From positions 31,196,995 to 31,260,994 of the forward strand of contig CP141142.1 of the NCBI GenBank assembly GCA_035235625.1: DNA of 64,000 nt. Direction: 5' to 3'. Source of the stretch: Saururus chinensis (Eukaryota; Streptophyta; Magnoliopsida; Piperales; Saururaceae). The notes below the pieces were generated by a model that saw only the letters and a list, made by a program, of their open reading frames with translations, was not told where the DNA came from and did no database searches. The position numbers and the translations under genes are program-made. Positions 54,738 through 64,000 of this stretch are shown here, piece by piece (positions within the stretch are counted from its first letter, which is position 1; every line of letters begins with the position of its first letter).

Positions 54738-56987
54738 ATGGAGAGTGAGAGTGAGAGTGAGAGAGAGGGATCGAAGAGCGAGGTGAGAGAGAGGGAAGAG
54801 AGAGAAGAGAAGGGAGGTGAGAGAGGAGATAGAGGGTAGAGAGGGTGAGGAGAGAGAGAGAGGGAGAAGAGAGAGGAGAGCTATTTTGGTTTTTTAATTT
54901 TTTTTAAATAAAAAAAATAATAAAAAATAAATTTTATTCCTTTTAATTCTTTTTTTGAAAATTAATTTTAAAGAATAAAAAATCTTAAAAAATTTAAATT
55001 AGAGGAGAGAGAGGAGAGAGAGGGAGGAGAGATAGGAGATAGAGGTAGAGAGAGGGGGAGAGAGAGAGGAGAGAGGGAGAGAGAGGAGAGTGGGAGAGAG
55101 AGAAAGAGGGACGAGAGAGAGGAGAGAGAGGGAGGAGAGAGAAGAGAGAGGAGATAGAGGTAGAGAGAGGGGAGAGAGAGAGGAGATAGAGGTAGAGAGA
55201 GGGGGAGAGAGAGAGGAGAGAGGGAGAGAGAGGAGAGTGGGAGAGAGAGAAAGAGGGAGGAGAGAGAGGAAAGAGGAGGAGAGAGAGGGGAGAGAGAGGG
55301 GAGAGAGGAGGAGAGAGAGGGGAGAGAGAGGGGAGAGAGGAGGAGAGAGAGGGGAGAGAGAGGGGAGAGAAGGAGAGAGAGAGGAGAGCCAAGGAGGAGA
55401 GAGAGAGGGGAGGGAGGAGAGAGAGGAGGCTGTTGAGAGAGAGGGGAGGAGAGAGAGGGAGGAGAGGGAGGGGAGAGAAGAGGGTGGAGTGAGGGAGAGG
55501 AGTTTTATTTTGATTTTTTTAAAAGAATTTATTAAATTTTTTTATTTTTAAAATAAAAAATAAATTTAAAATAAATACTAACAGCGATGTATAATTTATA
55601 CGTCGCTATTAGTACATGTATTAGCGACGTATAAAATTATACGTCGCTAATATGATTTCATTTATTTCTTTTTTATTTTTAAAAATTAATTTTTTAAAAT
55701 AAAAAATCTTAAAAAATTTAAATTAGAGGTGAGAGAGAGGAGAGAGGGAGAGAGAGAGAAAGAGGGAGGAGAGAGAGGAGATAGAGGTAGAGAGAGGGGG
55801 AGAGAGGAGATAGAGGTAGAGAGAGGGGGAGAGAGGAGATAGAGGTAGAGAGAGGGGGAGAGAGGGGGAGAGAGGTAGAGAGAGGGGGAGAGAGGAGATA
55901 GAGGTAGAGAGAGGGGGAGAGAGGAGATAGAGGTAGAGAGAGGGGGAGAGAGGAGATAGAGGTAGAGAGAGGGGGAGAGAGAGGAGAGAGGGAGAGAGAG
56001 GAGGGAGGAGAGAGAGAGAAAGAGGGAGGAGAGAGAGAGGGGGGAGAGAGGGGAGTGGGAGGGGAGAGGGAGGAGAGAGAGAGTGGAGAGAGGGAGAGAG
56101 AGAGGAGGAGAGAGAGGGGAGGGAGGAGAGAGACAGGAGGGTGTTGAGAGAGAGACGGGAGGAGAGAGGGGAGAGGGAGGGGAGAGAGAGGGGAGGAGAG
56201 AGAGGGGAGGGAGGAGAGAGAGAGAGAGGGGAGATAGGGTAGAGATAGAGAGAGGAAATTTTTTTATTTTATTTATTTTAAATTTTTTATTTAAAAATTA
56301 ATTAAAAATAAAAAAAGAAATATGTATTAGTGACGTATAACAGTATACATTACTAATACACTTAGTACTAGCAAAGTATATTACCATACGTTGCTAATAC
56401 TTACACGTATTAGCGACGTATAGAAATATACGTAGCTAATACTAAGTGTATTAGTGACATATACTGTTATACATCGGTAATACATATTTTTTTAATTATT
56501 TTTTAAAAAAGTATATAAAATAGAGAGAGGGGGAGAGAGAGACAGATGATAGGGAGAGAGAGGAGAGAGGGAGACAGAGAAAGAGGGAGGAGAGAGAGAT
56601 GGGGAAGAGAGAGAAGGAGGAGAGAGAGAAGGGAGAGAAAGAGGAGAGAGTGGGGGGAGAGAGAGAAGGGAGAGTAAGAGGAGAGAGAGGGGAGAGAGAG
56701 AAGGGAGAGAAAGAGGAGAGAGAGGGGAGAGAGAGAAGGGAGAGAAAGAGGAGAGAGAGGGTAGAGAGAGAAGGGAGAGAGAGGGTAGAGAGAGAGGAGA
56801 GAGAGAAAGGGTAGAGAGAGAGGAGAGAGAGAGAGGAGAGAGAAAGAGAGAGGTGAGAGAGAAGGGAGAGACATAGAGGAGAGAGAGAGATAGGGAGAGA
56901 GAGGAGAGAGGGAGGGAGAGAAAGAGGGAGGAGAGAGAGAAGGGAGAGAGAAAGAGAGGAGAGAGAGAGAAGGGGGAGAGAGAGAGA

Positions 56988-57021
<34 letters not shown>

Positions 57022-57075
57022 AAGGGGGAGATAGAGAGGAGAGAGAGGAGAGAGAGAAGGGGGAGAGAGAAAATA
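54738..57075. repeat. Long polypurine (GA-rich) tract in blocks
   Basis: The + strand is almost pure A/G in four blocks, about 54,738-54,880, 55,000-55,500, 55,728-56,260 and 56,522-57,070, separated by AT-rich spacers with AGCGACG-type words. A unit like gagatagaggtagagagagg repeats tandemly near 55,770-55,990. Long open frames here (for example 227 codons on the - strand, Ser/Leu/Pro only) are artefacts of the dinucleotide repeat. Confidence 0.95.
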
Positions 57076-57329
57076 CCATATCACTTGAGACGTATATTAT
57101 ACGTCGCAAATAATTACCAATTGCGACGTTTCTAGGTAACATCGCAATAAAGGACTGTTTTAGCGACATATGCAATGTTTGTTGCTAAAATGTATTGTAT
57201 TTAGCGATGTATTGCTTTATATGTCGCTAAATACAAACGTTTTAGCGATGTATGCAATGTTCGTCGCTGAAACATGTAAATAGCGACAGTCAACAAGACC
57301 GTTGCTAATAATTAATATTAAAAAAAATA

Positions 57330-58310
57330 CATGGGCGAAATTCTGCCCGCGCGGGGTAATTTCATGCGCGGGCGAAATTTCTCCGCTCGGGTGAAATTTC
57401 GCCCGCTCAATATAACATGCCCCACCACAGGTTCCCTGCCGCATTTGCCGCCCTCGTCTTCGTCCATCCCTGCCCCACCATCTTCCTTGCCCTGCTGCCG
57501 CGCTGCTGTTTCTCCCCGCCATCCTCCGGTGCCCCCTCATCCCGCCGCCTTCTCCCCTCTTCTCCCTCTACACTGTGATGTGAGGCCGGCGGGGCGTTGC
57601 CGCTTCCTCTGCAGCCCACCCCCGCTGCATCCGCAGCCCTCGTCTTCGTCCATCCCTGCCCTGCCGCTGCGTTGCCGTTTCTCTCCGCCGTCCTCCGGTG
57701 CCCCCTCATCCCACCCCCTTCTCCTCCCCTTGCACTGTGATGTGAGGCAGGCGGGGCTTTGCCGCTTCCTCCCCCCCCCACCCCCACCTCGCTCCGCCCA
57801 GTATCTGACATCCTCTGGACCCCCACCCCCCCCCCCTTCTCCGCCCTGGCTCTCCTCCCTTCTCCGGTCCCCCTCCTACGATTTTTTAGAGGAGGGGTGG
57901 GGGGAGGAAGGAGGGGGCGTAGCCGGGGAGAGTGGGGCTGGAGGACGGTGGCGCCGCCGCCGCCGTCCGGCTCCCCCTCTGTCCTGCTCCCGCCCCTTTC
58001 CCCTCCCCTCCACCTGCTCTGCTCCACCCCCTTCCCTTCCCCGGTTCCTCCCCTTCTCACCTTTGGCTTCCCCCTTCCCCCCTCCTTTGGGGTGGAGCCT
58101 GGGAGAGAGAGGGTGGGGGGCTGGATTCCGGCGACCGGCCATCCTCCGGTCCCCCACCCCCACCCCTCCTCCCTGTTCCCCCTCCCTGTTCTCCCCACCC
58201 CCTCCTCCCTGCTCCCCGCCGGATTCCGACTCCTCTCTCACACCCCTCCACCCGGTTCCCCCCTCCGGTCGATAAACCAGAGGAACCCTGCCAAATTCCG
58301 ATCCCCCGTT
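57330..58310 (+). repeat. GC-rich block inside CACTA-like copy 2 with spurious Pro/Ser ORFs
   Basis: A C-rich (+ strand) block contrasting with AT-rich flanks. A partial tandem duplication is visible: 'ctcgtcttcgtccatccctg' near 57,450 and 57,640, and 'cactgtgatgtgaggc' near 57,570 and 57,735. All frames on both strands are open for long stretches (up to 314 codons), so none is credible as protein. It is the positional counterpart of the 3,700-4,735 block in copy 1, though the sequences do not align over long distances by eye. Confidence 0.6.
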
Positions 58311-59038
58311 GGCAGCCTTATGCTGCCGATGGTTTTTTTTTATTAATTTATTAATTCATTAGCGATGCTTATAAAAGCGTCGCTAATGACTTATTTATTT
58401 TTGTTTCATATTAGTGATGATAAGAAAAGCGTCACTAATGGATTTTTTATTTTTATTTCATATTGGCGACACTTTCAAAAGCGTCGCTAATAGAAAAATA
58501 AATTTTTTTATTTTTATTTCATATTAGCGATGCTTTCAAAAGCGCTGCTAATAGAAAAATAAATTTTTTTATTTTATTTTTTGGAAAATTATTTTTATTA
58601 TTTTTAAATTTTTTTTATTATTAGCGACACATATTAAGCTTCGTTAATAAGTAATTATTAGCGATGCTTATCACTAAGTGTTGCTAATAGTAATGTATTA
58701 GTGATGCTTAATATGCATCGCTAATAATAATATGCGTCGTTAATGTTATACTTTTAGCGACGCTTATTATAAGCGTCGTTAATAATCAGTAGCGACTATA
58801 GTTTTATTGACGTATTTAGTGACATTTTTTATGCGTTGCTAATACTCATTAGCGATGCTTCTGGTGCTATTAGCAAGGCTTATATGCGTCACTAAAACTG
58901 CAATTTGTGACATTTTTAGAGACGTTTTTTTTTATGTGTAGCTAATACTCATTAGCGACGATTATATGCGTCGCTCTCTTTTATCCCCTTTGCATGATTT
59001 GTGCGAAGTACCGATTGTGCCTAAACCAAACACAACAT

Positions 59039-59051
59039 TGGTATCAAAGCC
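59039..59051 (+). promoter_or_regulatory. Retrotransposon primer-binding site (initiator tRNA-Met type)
   Basis: TGGTATCAAAGCC directly follows an LTR end (cacaaca at 59,031-59,037) and differs by one base from the usual plant TGGTATCAGAGCC complementary to the 3' end of initiator methionine tRNA. It marks the 5' end of the gypsy internal domain. Confidence 0.8.
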
Positions 59052-59067
59052 ATCACGATCTCCGGCC

Positions 59068-59248
59068 ATGGCGAGAGACAAGTAGCCAGCCAGAGCGCCT
59101 AAAGTTCAGCCTGAGAAGGAGAATGAAGTCTCAGCGGACAGCCCCAAACCAGCCCATGAGGCCATCAACCCTCCTATACTCGTGCAAAACATGGTAAAAA
59201 ATGAGTCTTTGACTGTGGCCGTGGCTAAGCTTCATGCAGCGCCCTCAG
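59068..59248 (+). pseudogene. Ty3/gypsy gag, N-terminal piece
   Basis: The ATG at 59,068, 17 bp after the primer-binding site, opens MARDK followed by a stop. The frame then reads on as PKVQPEKENEVSADSPKPAH to the LTR insertion at 59,249. The reading resumes after the insertion near 60,659. The early stop and the insertion make it non-functional. Confidence 0.65.
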
Positions 59249-60658
59249 TGTTCTCACATTTCGAATTTTAATCCTATTTTGTGTTAATTCATTGCTTATT
59301 TGGGCTATTTATGTTTGAATAAGTTAGTTGGACCTTAATTGAGTTTATATGTCTAAACAGGCTTCAACAGGATCCAAGTAGAAGAGGAAGTAAAGCACAT
59401 CTACCCAAAACTATTTGAAAGTCAAGAATAGGCTCCTAATGGTATAAACACACATGGAATGGTCGAATACAACCTTTTGGACCCGTTGGATTTGAGATTT
59501 GCATCAAGAGAACTAAATAAGGAAAGAAGCTGATTTGGACAGATTGACACATCCTTAGTATTTCGACCATATCTATCTATGTATAATTCGGATTGATACA
59601 ATTCTGGTGGTATTGGAAAGAAGGCTTCCATGGCTACAATCATGATTTCAGGAAGAAATTCACAATTTCGAAGATTTATAGGTCAAATTTGGCATGCAAA
59701 TGGACTACTAGTTAACTAACCCGAGGCTAGCACATGGAGAATCTTTTCATTGATTATGATTGATACACATAAGGAAAGAGAATGAAGCTGATTGGATAAC
59801 TAAAGGAAGATTTAAAGATAATTATTTACTAAATAAATCATTGATTTATTTGATTAATTTAGAATCTAATCATTGCCAAAGAATGAACTAATCAGGCAAT
59901 TAATCAGGATGCAATCTAGAGATATGATTTGACTTTCCCCTTTGAAGCAACCCCTTCTACTCCTATAAATAGAGGGGTGGATGTGATAGAGGATCATCCA
60001 CTCCTTTTTGGAGTTCTCTTCTCCTATTTTTCTTCTCTTTTTTTGTATTTTTATTTTTAGTTTTATTGTAATGGCTTTCTAAGCTCTCAAACTAAGGCTA
60101 GAGGTGATTTATAACAATCTAATGAAGTTCTATTCATGTTTCATCAATGGTTTCAAGTAAGTATTAGTTATTTGAAGTGATATTTATTTAATATTGTTCT
60201 TCTTCTTTTTTCTTTGTGATTTGGATACATAAGATGCTTAAAGGCTCTCCTTCTTAATCTTTTGTGATTTGGATACATAGAACTCTTAAAGAAACAACTG
60301 TTTTTATCCTTCATCTATCCAAAGCATTTTTTATCTTTATTTTTAATTTTAATGTTTATATCTTCCAGTTAGATAGAATATTCATTCGATTCTAACTGAG
60401 ATAACATGACACATAAAGAACATCATTAGATATTATAATGACCCTTAATGCCTTAGTGTTTTCTCTTCTTGATTTCTTAACTCGTAATTCCCTCAATACT
60501 ATTTTACTCTTTCTTAGTTTTTCTTTTCTTTATTTTTTTGTAACCATTTTCTTTGTTGCACAAGGCTTTCCCTATGGATCGACCTTGTCTACTACAATTG
60601 GCAAGTAAAACAAATCTTAATTTGACTTCTTCATAGTCTTGTTTCAAACGTAACAACA
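59249..60658 (+). mobile_element. Solo LTR (~1.4 kb) inserted in gypsy gag
   Basis: It starts TGTTCTCACA and ends CGTAACAACA (TGTT...AACA), interrupting gag coding sequence. A TATA box tataaat lies at 59,964-59,970, and a 'ccctatggatcgaccttgtc' box near 60,572 is typical of the tail of plant gypsy-type LTR or leader regions. The U3 half is homologous to the inverted fragment at 52.4-53.0 kb. The flanking 5-mers (ctcag / gctag) do not match, so the exact ends or the insertion history are uncertain. Confidence 0.6.
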
Positions 60659-62206
60659 GCTAGCGTGGAGAAGGGGGAGTCGTCCCAAGCCCCTGAACTT
60701 TGCTGTCCTGGCCCTCAGGTGTTAGCATACAAGGAAGTGCGGCCTCCACACACCTCCGTGCACTTTGGCATAGTCGACCAGGCTGTAGAAGGGAGACGCC
60801 AAGGCTGGGATATGCGAGGCCCGCTAGGTGTTCGAGAAAATGCCCCAATGATACCACCACCCAGAAATCTATTTCAAGAGATGGAGGATGACTAGGAGGA
60901 GTACTCAAGCTCTCATGGAGGGCAATGGGGAGGAGCTGAGCCCCGTTTGGCCCACCTACAGTTCCCACGTTACAATGGCGACGAAGATATGCTAGAGTAG
61001 TTGTACAAGGCAGAGAAGTTCTTCGCTTATCAAGGGAAGCATTCTGAGGCTGAACGATTGCACATACCTACATTCCACTTGGACGACGACGCTTCCATTT
61101 GGTTTTAGAGCTTTGAGAAGGAGGTTTGTTATCCCACATGGGCCGCCTTCTCTGATGAATTGTGTGGCCAGTTCGGCCCCAACGAGTTCTGGTACTTCAA
61201 TGAGATGCTCTCCACCCTGCTCCAAACCACCACCACTTGGGCTTATTACACGGAGTTCATGAAGATCGTGAACCATCTTCCCGAGTGGCTGGTGGCAGCC
61301 TTGGTGGGGACATTCAAGAGATGGCTCAAACTGGAGATATTAGAGGAAATGCACCACTTTCCATGCTCAACTATGAGGGACGTCTTGCGCCATGTACAAA
61401 TTGAGGAGGAGAAATTGGTCCGATAGCTGAGGAGTGGGGGCTGGCTTGGACCTTCCCCATAGCCTCCTCTTGACACTGGCCCCCTGTCCACCCCAGCCAG
61501 CAGCCCAATCACAGGCCGTCCAGGTTAGCAGCCCCCTCCACTAGGTCAGCTTGTGCGATGCCTCACACCTACACAAATGGAGGAACGTCGATCCAAGGGG
61601 GTGTGTTTCAAATGTGACGAAAAGTTTGTTCCCGAGCATCGATGTTCCGTCAAAGGAAGCCTACTTGTGGAGGAGGTCGAGGAAGTGGTGAATGTGGCAG
61701 ACATGGATTATTGCTTCCACTACGACGATGTGCTGCCCAAGATCTCGGTCCATGCCTTCTCTAAGGCCTTCACTCCTCGCACGATGTGGGTCCAAGGCCA
61801 TATGAAGCGGCAGCAAGTGGCCATCCTTATCGACAGTGGCTCCACCCACAACTTCATCAACAATAAGGTGGCCCAGTGCTTAGGCTGTTTCGTGTCAGAT
61901 TCGAAGCCATTTGATGTCTTGATCGGTGACGGGAAGTACCTCAGGAGCACCAGAGTATGTGCACAGTCTGCACTAGCTATCCAAGGCCACACCTTCATCA
62001 CCGACCTCTTCTTGCTGCCTACAAAAGGGGTGGGCGTGGTAATGGGAGTTCAGTGGTTGCAGGAACTTGGGGATGTGGTATGGAACTTCCGTGAGATTAT
62101 TATGGATTTTGAGGTTCAGGGACAGTGGGTGCGGATCCAAGGGTCTCAGTTGGGCACCCTTCTCTCTGCCCAATCAGCGAGCTCCTTCTTCCGATTTGCA
62201 CCCTAG
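60659..62206 (+). pseudogene. Ty3/gypsy gag (remainder), zinc knuckle and protease
   Basis: The gag core reads LQFPRYNGDEDMLE, KAEKFFAYQG, FHLDDDASIWF, WAAFSDELCGQFGP and LVAALVGTFKRWLKLEILEE through 61,420, with several stops. A 61,553 start gives the zinc knuckle GVCFKCDEKFVPEHRC, and then the aspartic protease ILIDSGSTHNFINN at about 61,826-61,870. The zinc knuckle spacing and protease context are those of plant Ty3/gypsy elements; the CFKCDEK...HRC form recalls the chromovirus-type lineages (inference). Stops in gag mean no intact polyprotein. Confidence 0.85.
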
Positions 62207-64000
62207 GGGTTCCTCCTACAACAACGGGCAGCGGTAGAGGTGCACCAAGACGAGCTGCCTAAGGACCTTATTGCTTTATTGACGGACCACAAGGACGTGT
62301 TTATTGAGCCCAGAGGTCTCCCACCCGTGCGACCTCATGACCACCACATCCGCATCATTTCAAGAGCATCTCCCGCCAATGTTCACCCTTACAGCTATCC
62401 CCACATCCAGAAGGTGGAGATAGAGTGCCTCATTGCTGATATGCTTCAGTCCGACATCATACACCCTAGCACAAGATCCTTCTCCTCTCCTATACTGCTG
62501 GTTCGTAAGAAGGATGACACTTGACATTTTTGCATTGACTATTGGGACTTGAATGCCATTATGGTCAAGGACAAGTACCCCATTCCGGTGATTGAGGAGC
62601 TACTAGATGAGTTGGCCGGCCTGACAGTCTTCAGCAAACTCGATCTTCGATAGGGTTTCCATCAGATTCGGGTTCACCCAGCCAATGCACATAAGACCGC
62701 CTTTTGCACTCACGATGGCCATTTCGAGTTTCTCATCATGCCGTTTGCGCTCACCAACACCCCTCCACTTTTTAGAGCCTTATGAACGATCTCTTTAGGC
62801 CCTTCCTTCGCCGCTTCATCCTGGTTTTCTTTGATGACATCCTTGTCTACAGCAAATCATGGGAGGAACATTTGGAGCACCTCAGGTCTGTCTTCTCCGT
62901 TTTGAGAGATAATTCCTTATTTCTTAAGCGTTCGAAGTGTTCTTTTGGTAGTCCACAGGTCGACTATCTTGGCCACATTATCTCCTGGGACGACATCGCC
63001 ACTGGCTCCTCTAAGGTGTTTGCAATGTTCTCTTGGCCGATGCCTACCTGTGTTTGTACACTAGGAGGCTTCTTGGGCCTCACTGGATACTATTGGAAGT
63101 TTATCAGCCGCTATGGAGAGACTGCCCGCCCCCTCACAGAGCTCCTAAAGAAGGGCGGATTTACTTGGACAGAGGCTGCCCAAGCGGCTTTTGATACGCT
63201 GAAGCAGTCCATGGCCTCCGCCCCCATCCTCATTCTACCAGATTTCAGCCGCCCTTTTGTGGTTGAAATGGATGATTTAGAGGCCGGCCTGGGTGCGGTG
63301 CTCTAGCAGGACGAGCGACCTATTGCCTTCTTCAGCAAGGCCTAGGCAGGACGTTCCTTATCACTGTCTATCTATGAGAAGGAGATGCTGGCCATAGTCT
63401 TTGCTGTCAACAAATGGAGACCTTACTTGCTCAGCTGTAGCTTCATTATCTGCACTGATCATCAGCCTTTGAAGTACTTCCTCGAGCAACAGGTTTTCCA
63501 CTCCAGTACAACAGCGGTGGGTTAGTAAATTGCTGGGATATGACTATGAAGTGGTGTACAAGAAAGGAGCAGATGACATTGTGGCTGACTCCCTCTCTCG
63601 CAGCTCTACCTCCGGCTCTTGCCTAGCCATCTCTACTCCTTCTTGCCCCTTCATTGCTAAGTTATGAAGAGCCTACTGAGAGGATCCTTCCACACAGTTG
63701 CTGATTGTATCTCTCCAGGAAGACCCTGCTGGCCGCCCTTTCTTTGTTTGATGAGATAACCTTTTCTTTTGGAAGGATTGCCTCTAGGTGCCCGATGTTG
63801 AGGACTTCGCCAGCGCATTCTCTCCCACTTCCATGACACACCACTGGCCGGCCACGAAGGGGCATTCCGCACTTATAAGAGGGTCATCCAGAGCTTCCTG
63901 TGGTAGGGCATTCAACAGGCTGTTCAGGAATATGTCGCTGCTTGTGATTTGTGTCAGAGAGCCAAAGCTGCCACGACGTCCCTTGCCGGATTATTTCTGC
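62207..64000 (+). pseudogene. Ty3/gypsy pol: RT, RNase H, integrase start (runs off window)
   Basis: RT opens with HDHHIRIISRA, SPILLVRKKDDT (stop) and [14 protein letters not shown], then FSKLDLR (stop) GFHQIRV and FLIMPFALTNTP. A frameshift near 62,780 leads to the catalytic FFDDILVYSKSWEEHLEHL at about 62,826. RNase H follows (RPIAFFSKA, YEKEMLAIVFAVNKWRPYL, CTDHQPLKYFLEQ near 63,460), with a frameshift into KGADDIVADSLSRSS at about 63,560. Integrase zinc-binding HFHDTPLAGHEGAFRTYKR ... CDLCQRAK runs to about 63,970, where the window ends. The order RT-RNase H-integrase is diagnostic of Ty3/gypsy. Multiple stops and at least two frameshifts show decay. Confidence 0.9.

Larger units (their letters stand above)
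54060..58975. mobile_element. CACTA-like non-autonomous element, copy 2 (inverted relative to copy 1)
   Basis: The left end reads TACTACAACAAAA at 54,060, one base from the CACTA consensus. Subterminal zones at 54,085-54,500 and 58,350-58,975 are full of AGCGACGC/GCGTCGCTAATAG words in both orientations, as in copy 1 at 3.3-6.1 kb. The right terminus (expected TTTTGTTGTAGTG) is absent, so the right end is truncated and no target duplication is available. The interior order (repeats, GA tract, repeats, GC-rich block, repeats) is copy 1 read backwards. There is no transposase frame. It interrupts the 5' LTR of the gypsy element. Confidence 0.7.

Noticed and set aside
56492-57175. 227-codon Ser/Leu/Pro frame and other long frames in 54.7-57.1 kb
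   Set aside because: Direct translation of a GA/CT dinucleotide tract; open by composition, not by selection.
57331-58275. 314- and 263-codon frames on both strands
   Set aside because: Stop-poor GC-rich block with all frames open; low-complexity Pro/Ser or Gly/Arg products.

Overview
The window is plant nuclear DNA. Its one intact host gene is a spliced plant-type NEDD1 (gamma-tubulin recruitment, WD40) gene at about 20.2-30.5 kb on the + strand. It has ten coding exons with canonical GT/AG borders, and the exons join in phase into a 789-codon reading frame. Nearly everything else is transposable-element DNA of classes typical of angiosperms: hAT, CACTA-like, Mutator-like and PIF/Harbinger-like DNA elements, Ty1/copia, Ty3/gypsy and LINE retroelements, very long solo LTRs, and satellites. 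The organism is a flowering plant. A captured WOX1-type homeobox fragment suggests a non-grass angiosperm, but the species cannot be told from the sequence.

Layout. 0-2 kb: AT-rich DNA with a 245-bp tandem duplication. 2.05-6.6 kb: a hAT element with a perfect 8-bp target duplication, itself hit by a CACTA-like element full of AGCGACGC-type repeats. 6.8-10.6 kb: a long LTR. 12.4-14 kb: a decayed hAT-like element holding a small Mutator-like MITE. 15.1-15.8 kb: a TTATCGATAA satellite. 16.9-18.9 kb: PIF/Harbinger ORF1 debris and an LTR remnant. 20.2-30.5 kb: NEDD1, with a 1.57-kb hAT element in intron 4. 30.9-35.1 kb: a hAT element split by a Pack-MULE (9-bp target duplication, about 0.75-kb inverted arms) carrying pieces of a GH31 alpha-xylosidase gene, a WOX1-like homeobox gene and a cationic amino-acid transporter gene. 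35.5-37.1 kb: a LINE fragment on the - strand. 37.4-51.9 kb: a copia element whose gag is cut by a 10.2-kb nest (a TIR element carrying two solo LTRs of 3.3 and 3.5 kb, each with perfect 5-bp target duplications). 52.4-53.6 kb: an inverted LTR fragment and a 32-bp minisatellite. 53.8-64 kb: a Ty3/gypsy element whose 5' LTR is split by a second CACTA-like element (54.06-58.98 kb) and whose gag is split by a 1.4-kb LTR. It runs off the window in integrase.

Relations between parts. The target duplications give a relative chronology: copia, then the TIR element, then the solo LTRs; hAT, then the Pack-MULE; hAT, then CACTA. No TE protein frame seen is intact, so the mobile elements look non-autonomous or dead. 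The most notable content is the Pack-MULE with its in-frame homeobox/transporter chimera, and the pair of CACTA-like elements that share an unusual architecture of GC-rich passenger block plus long polypurine tract in opposite orientations.
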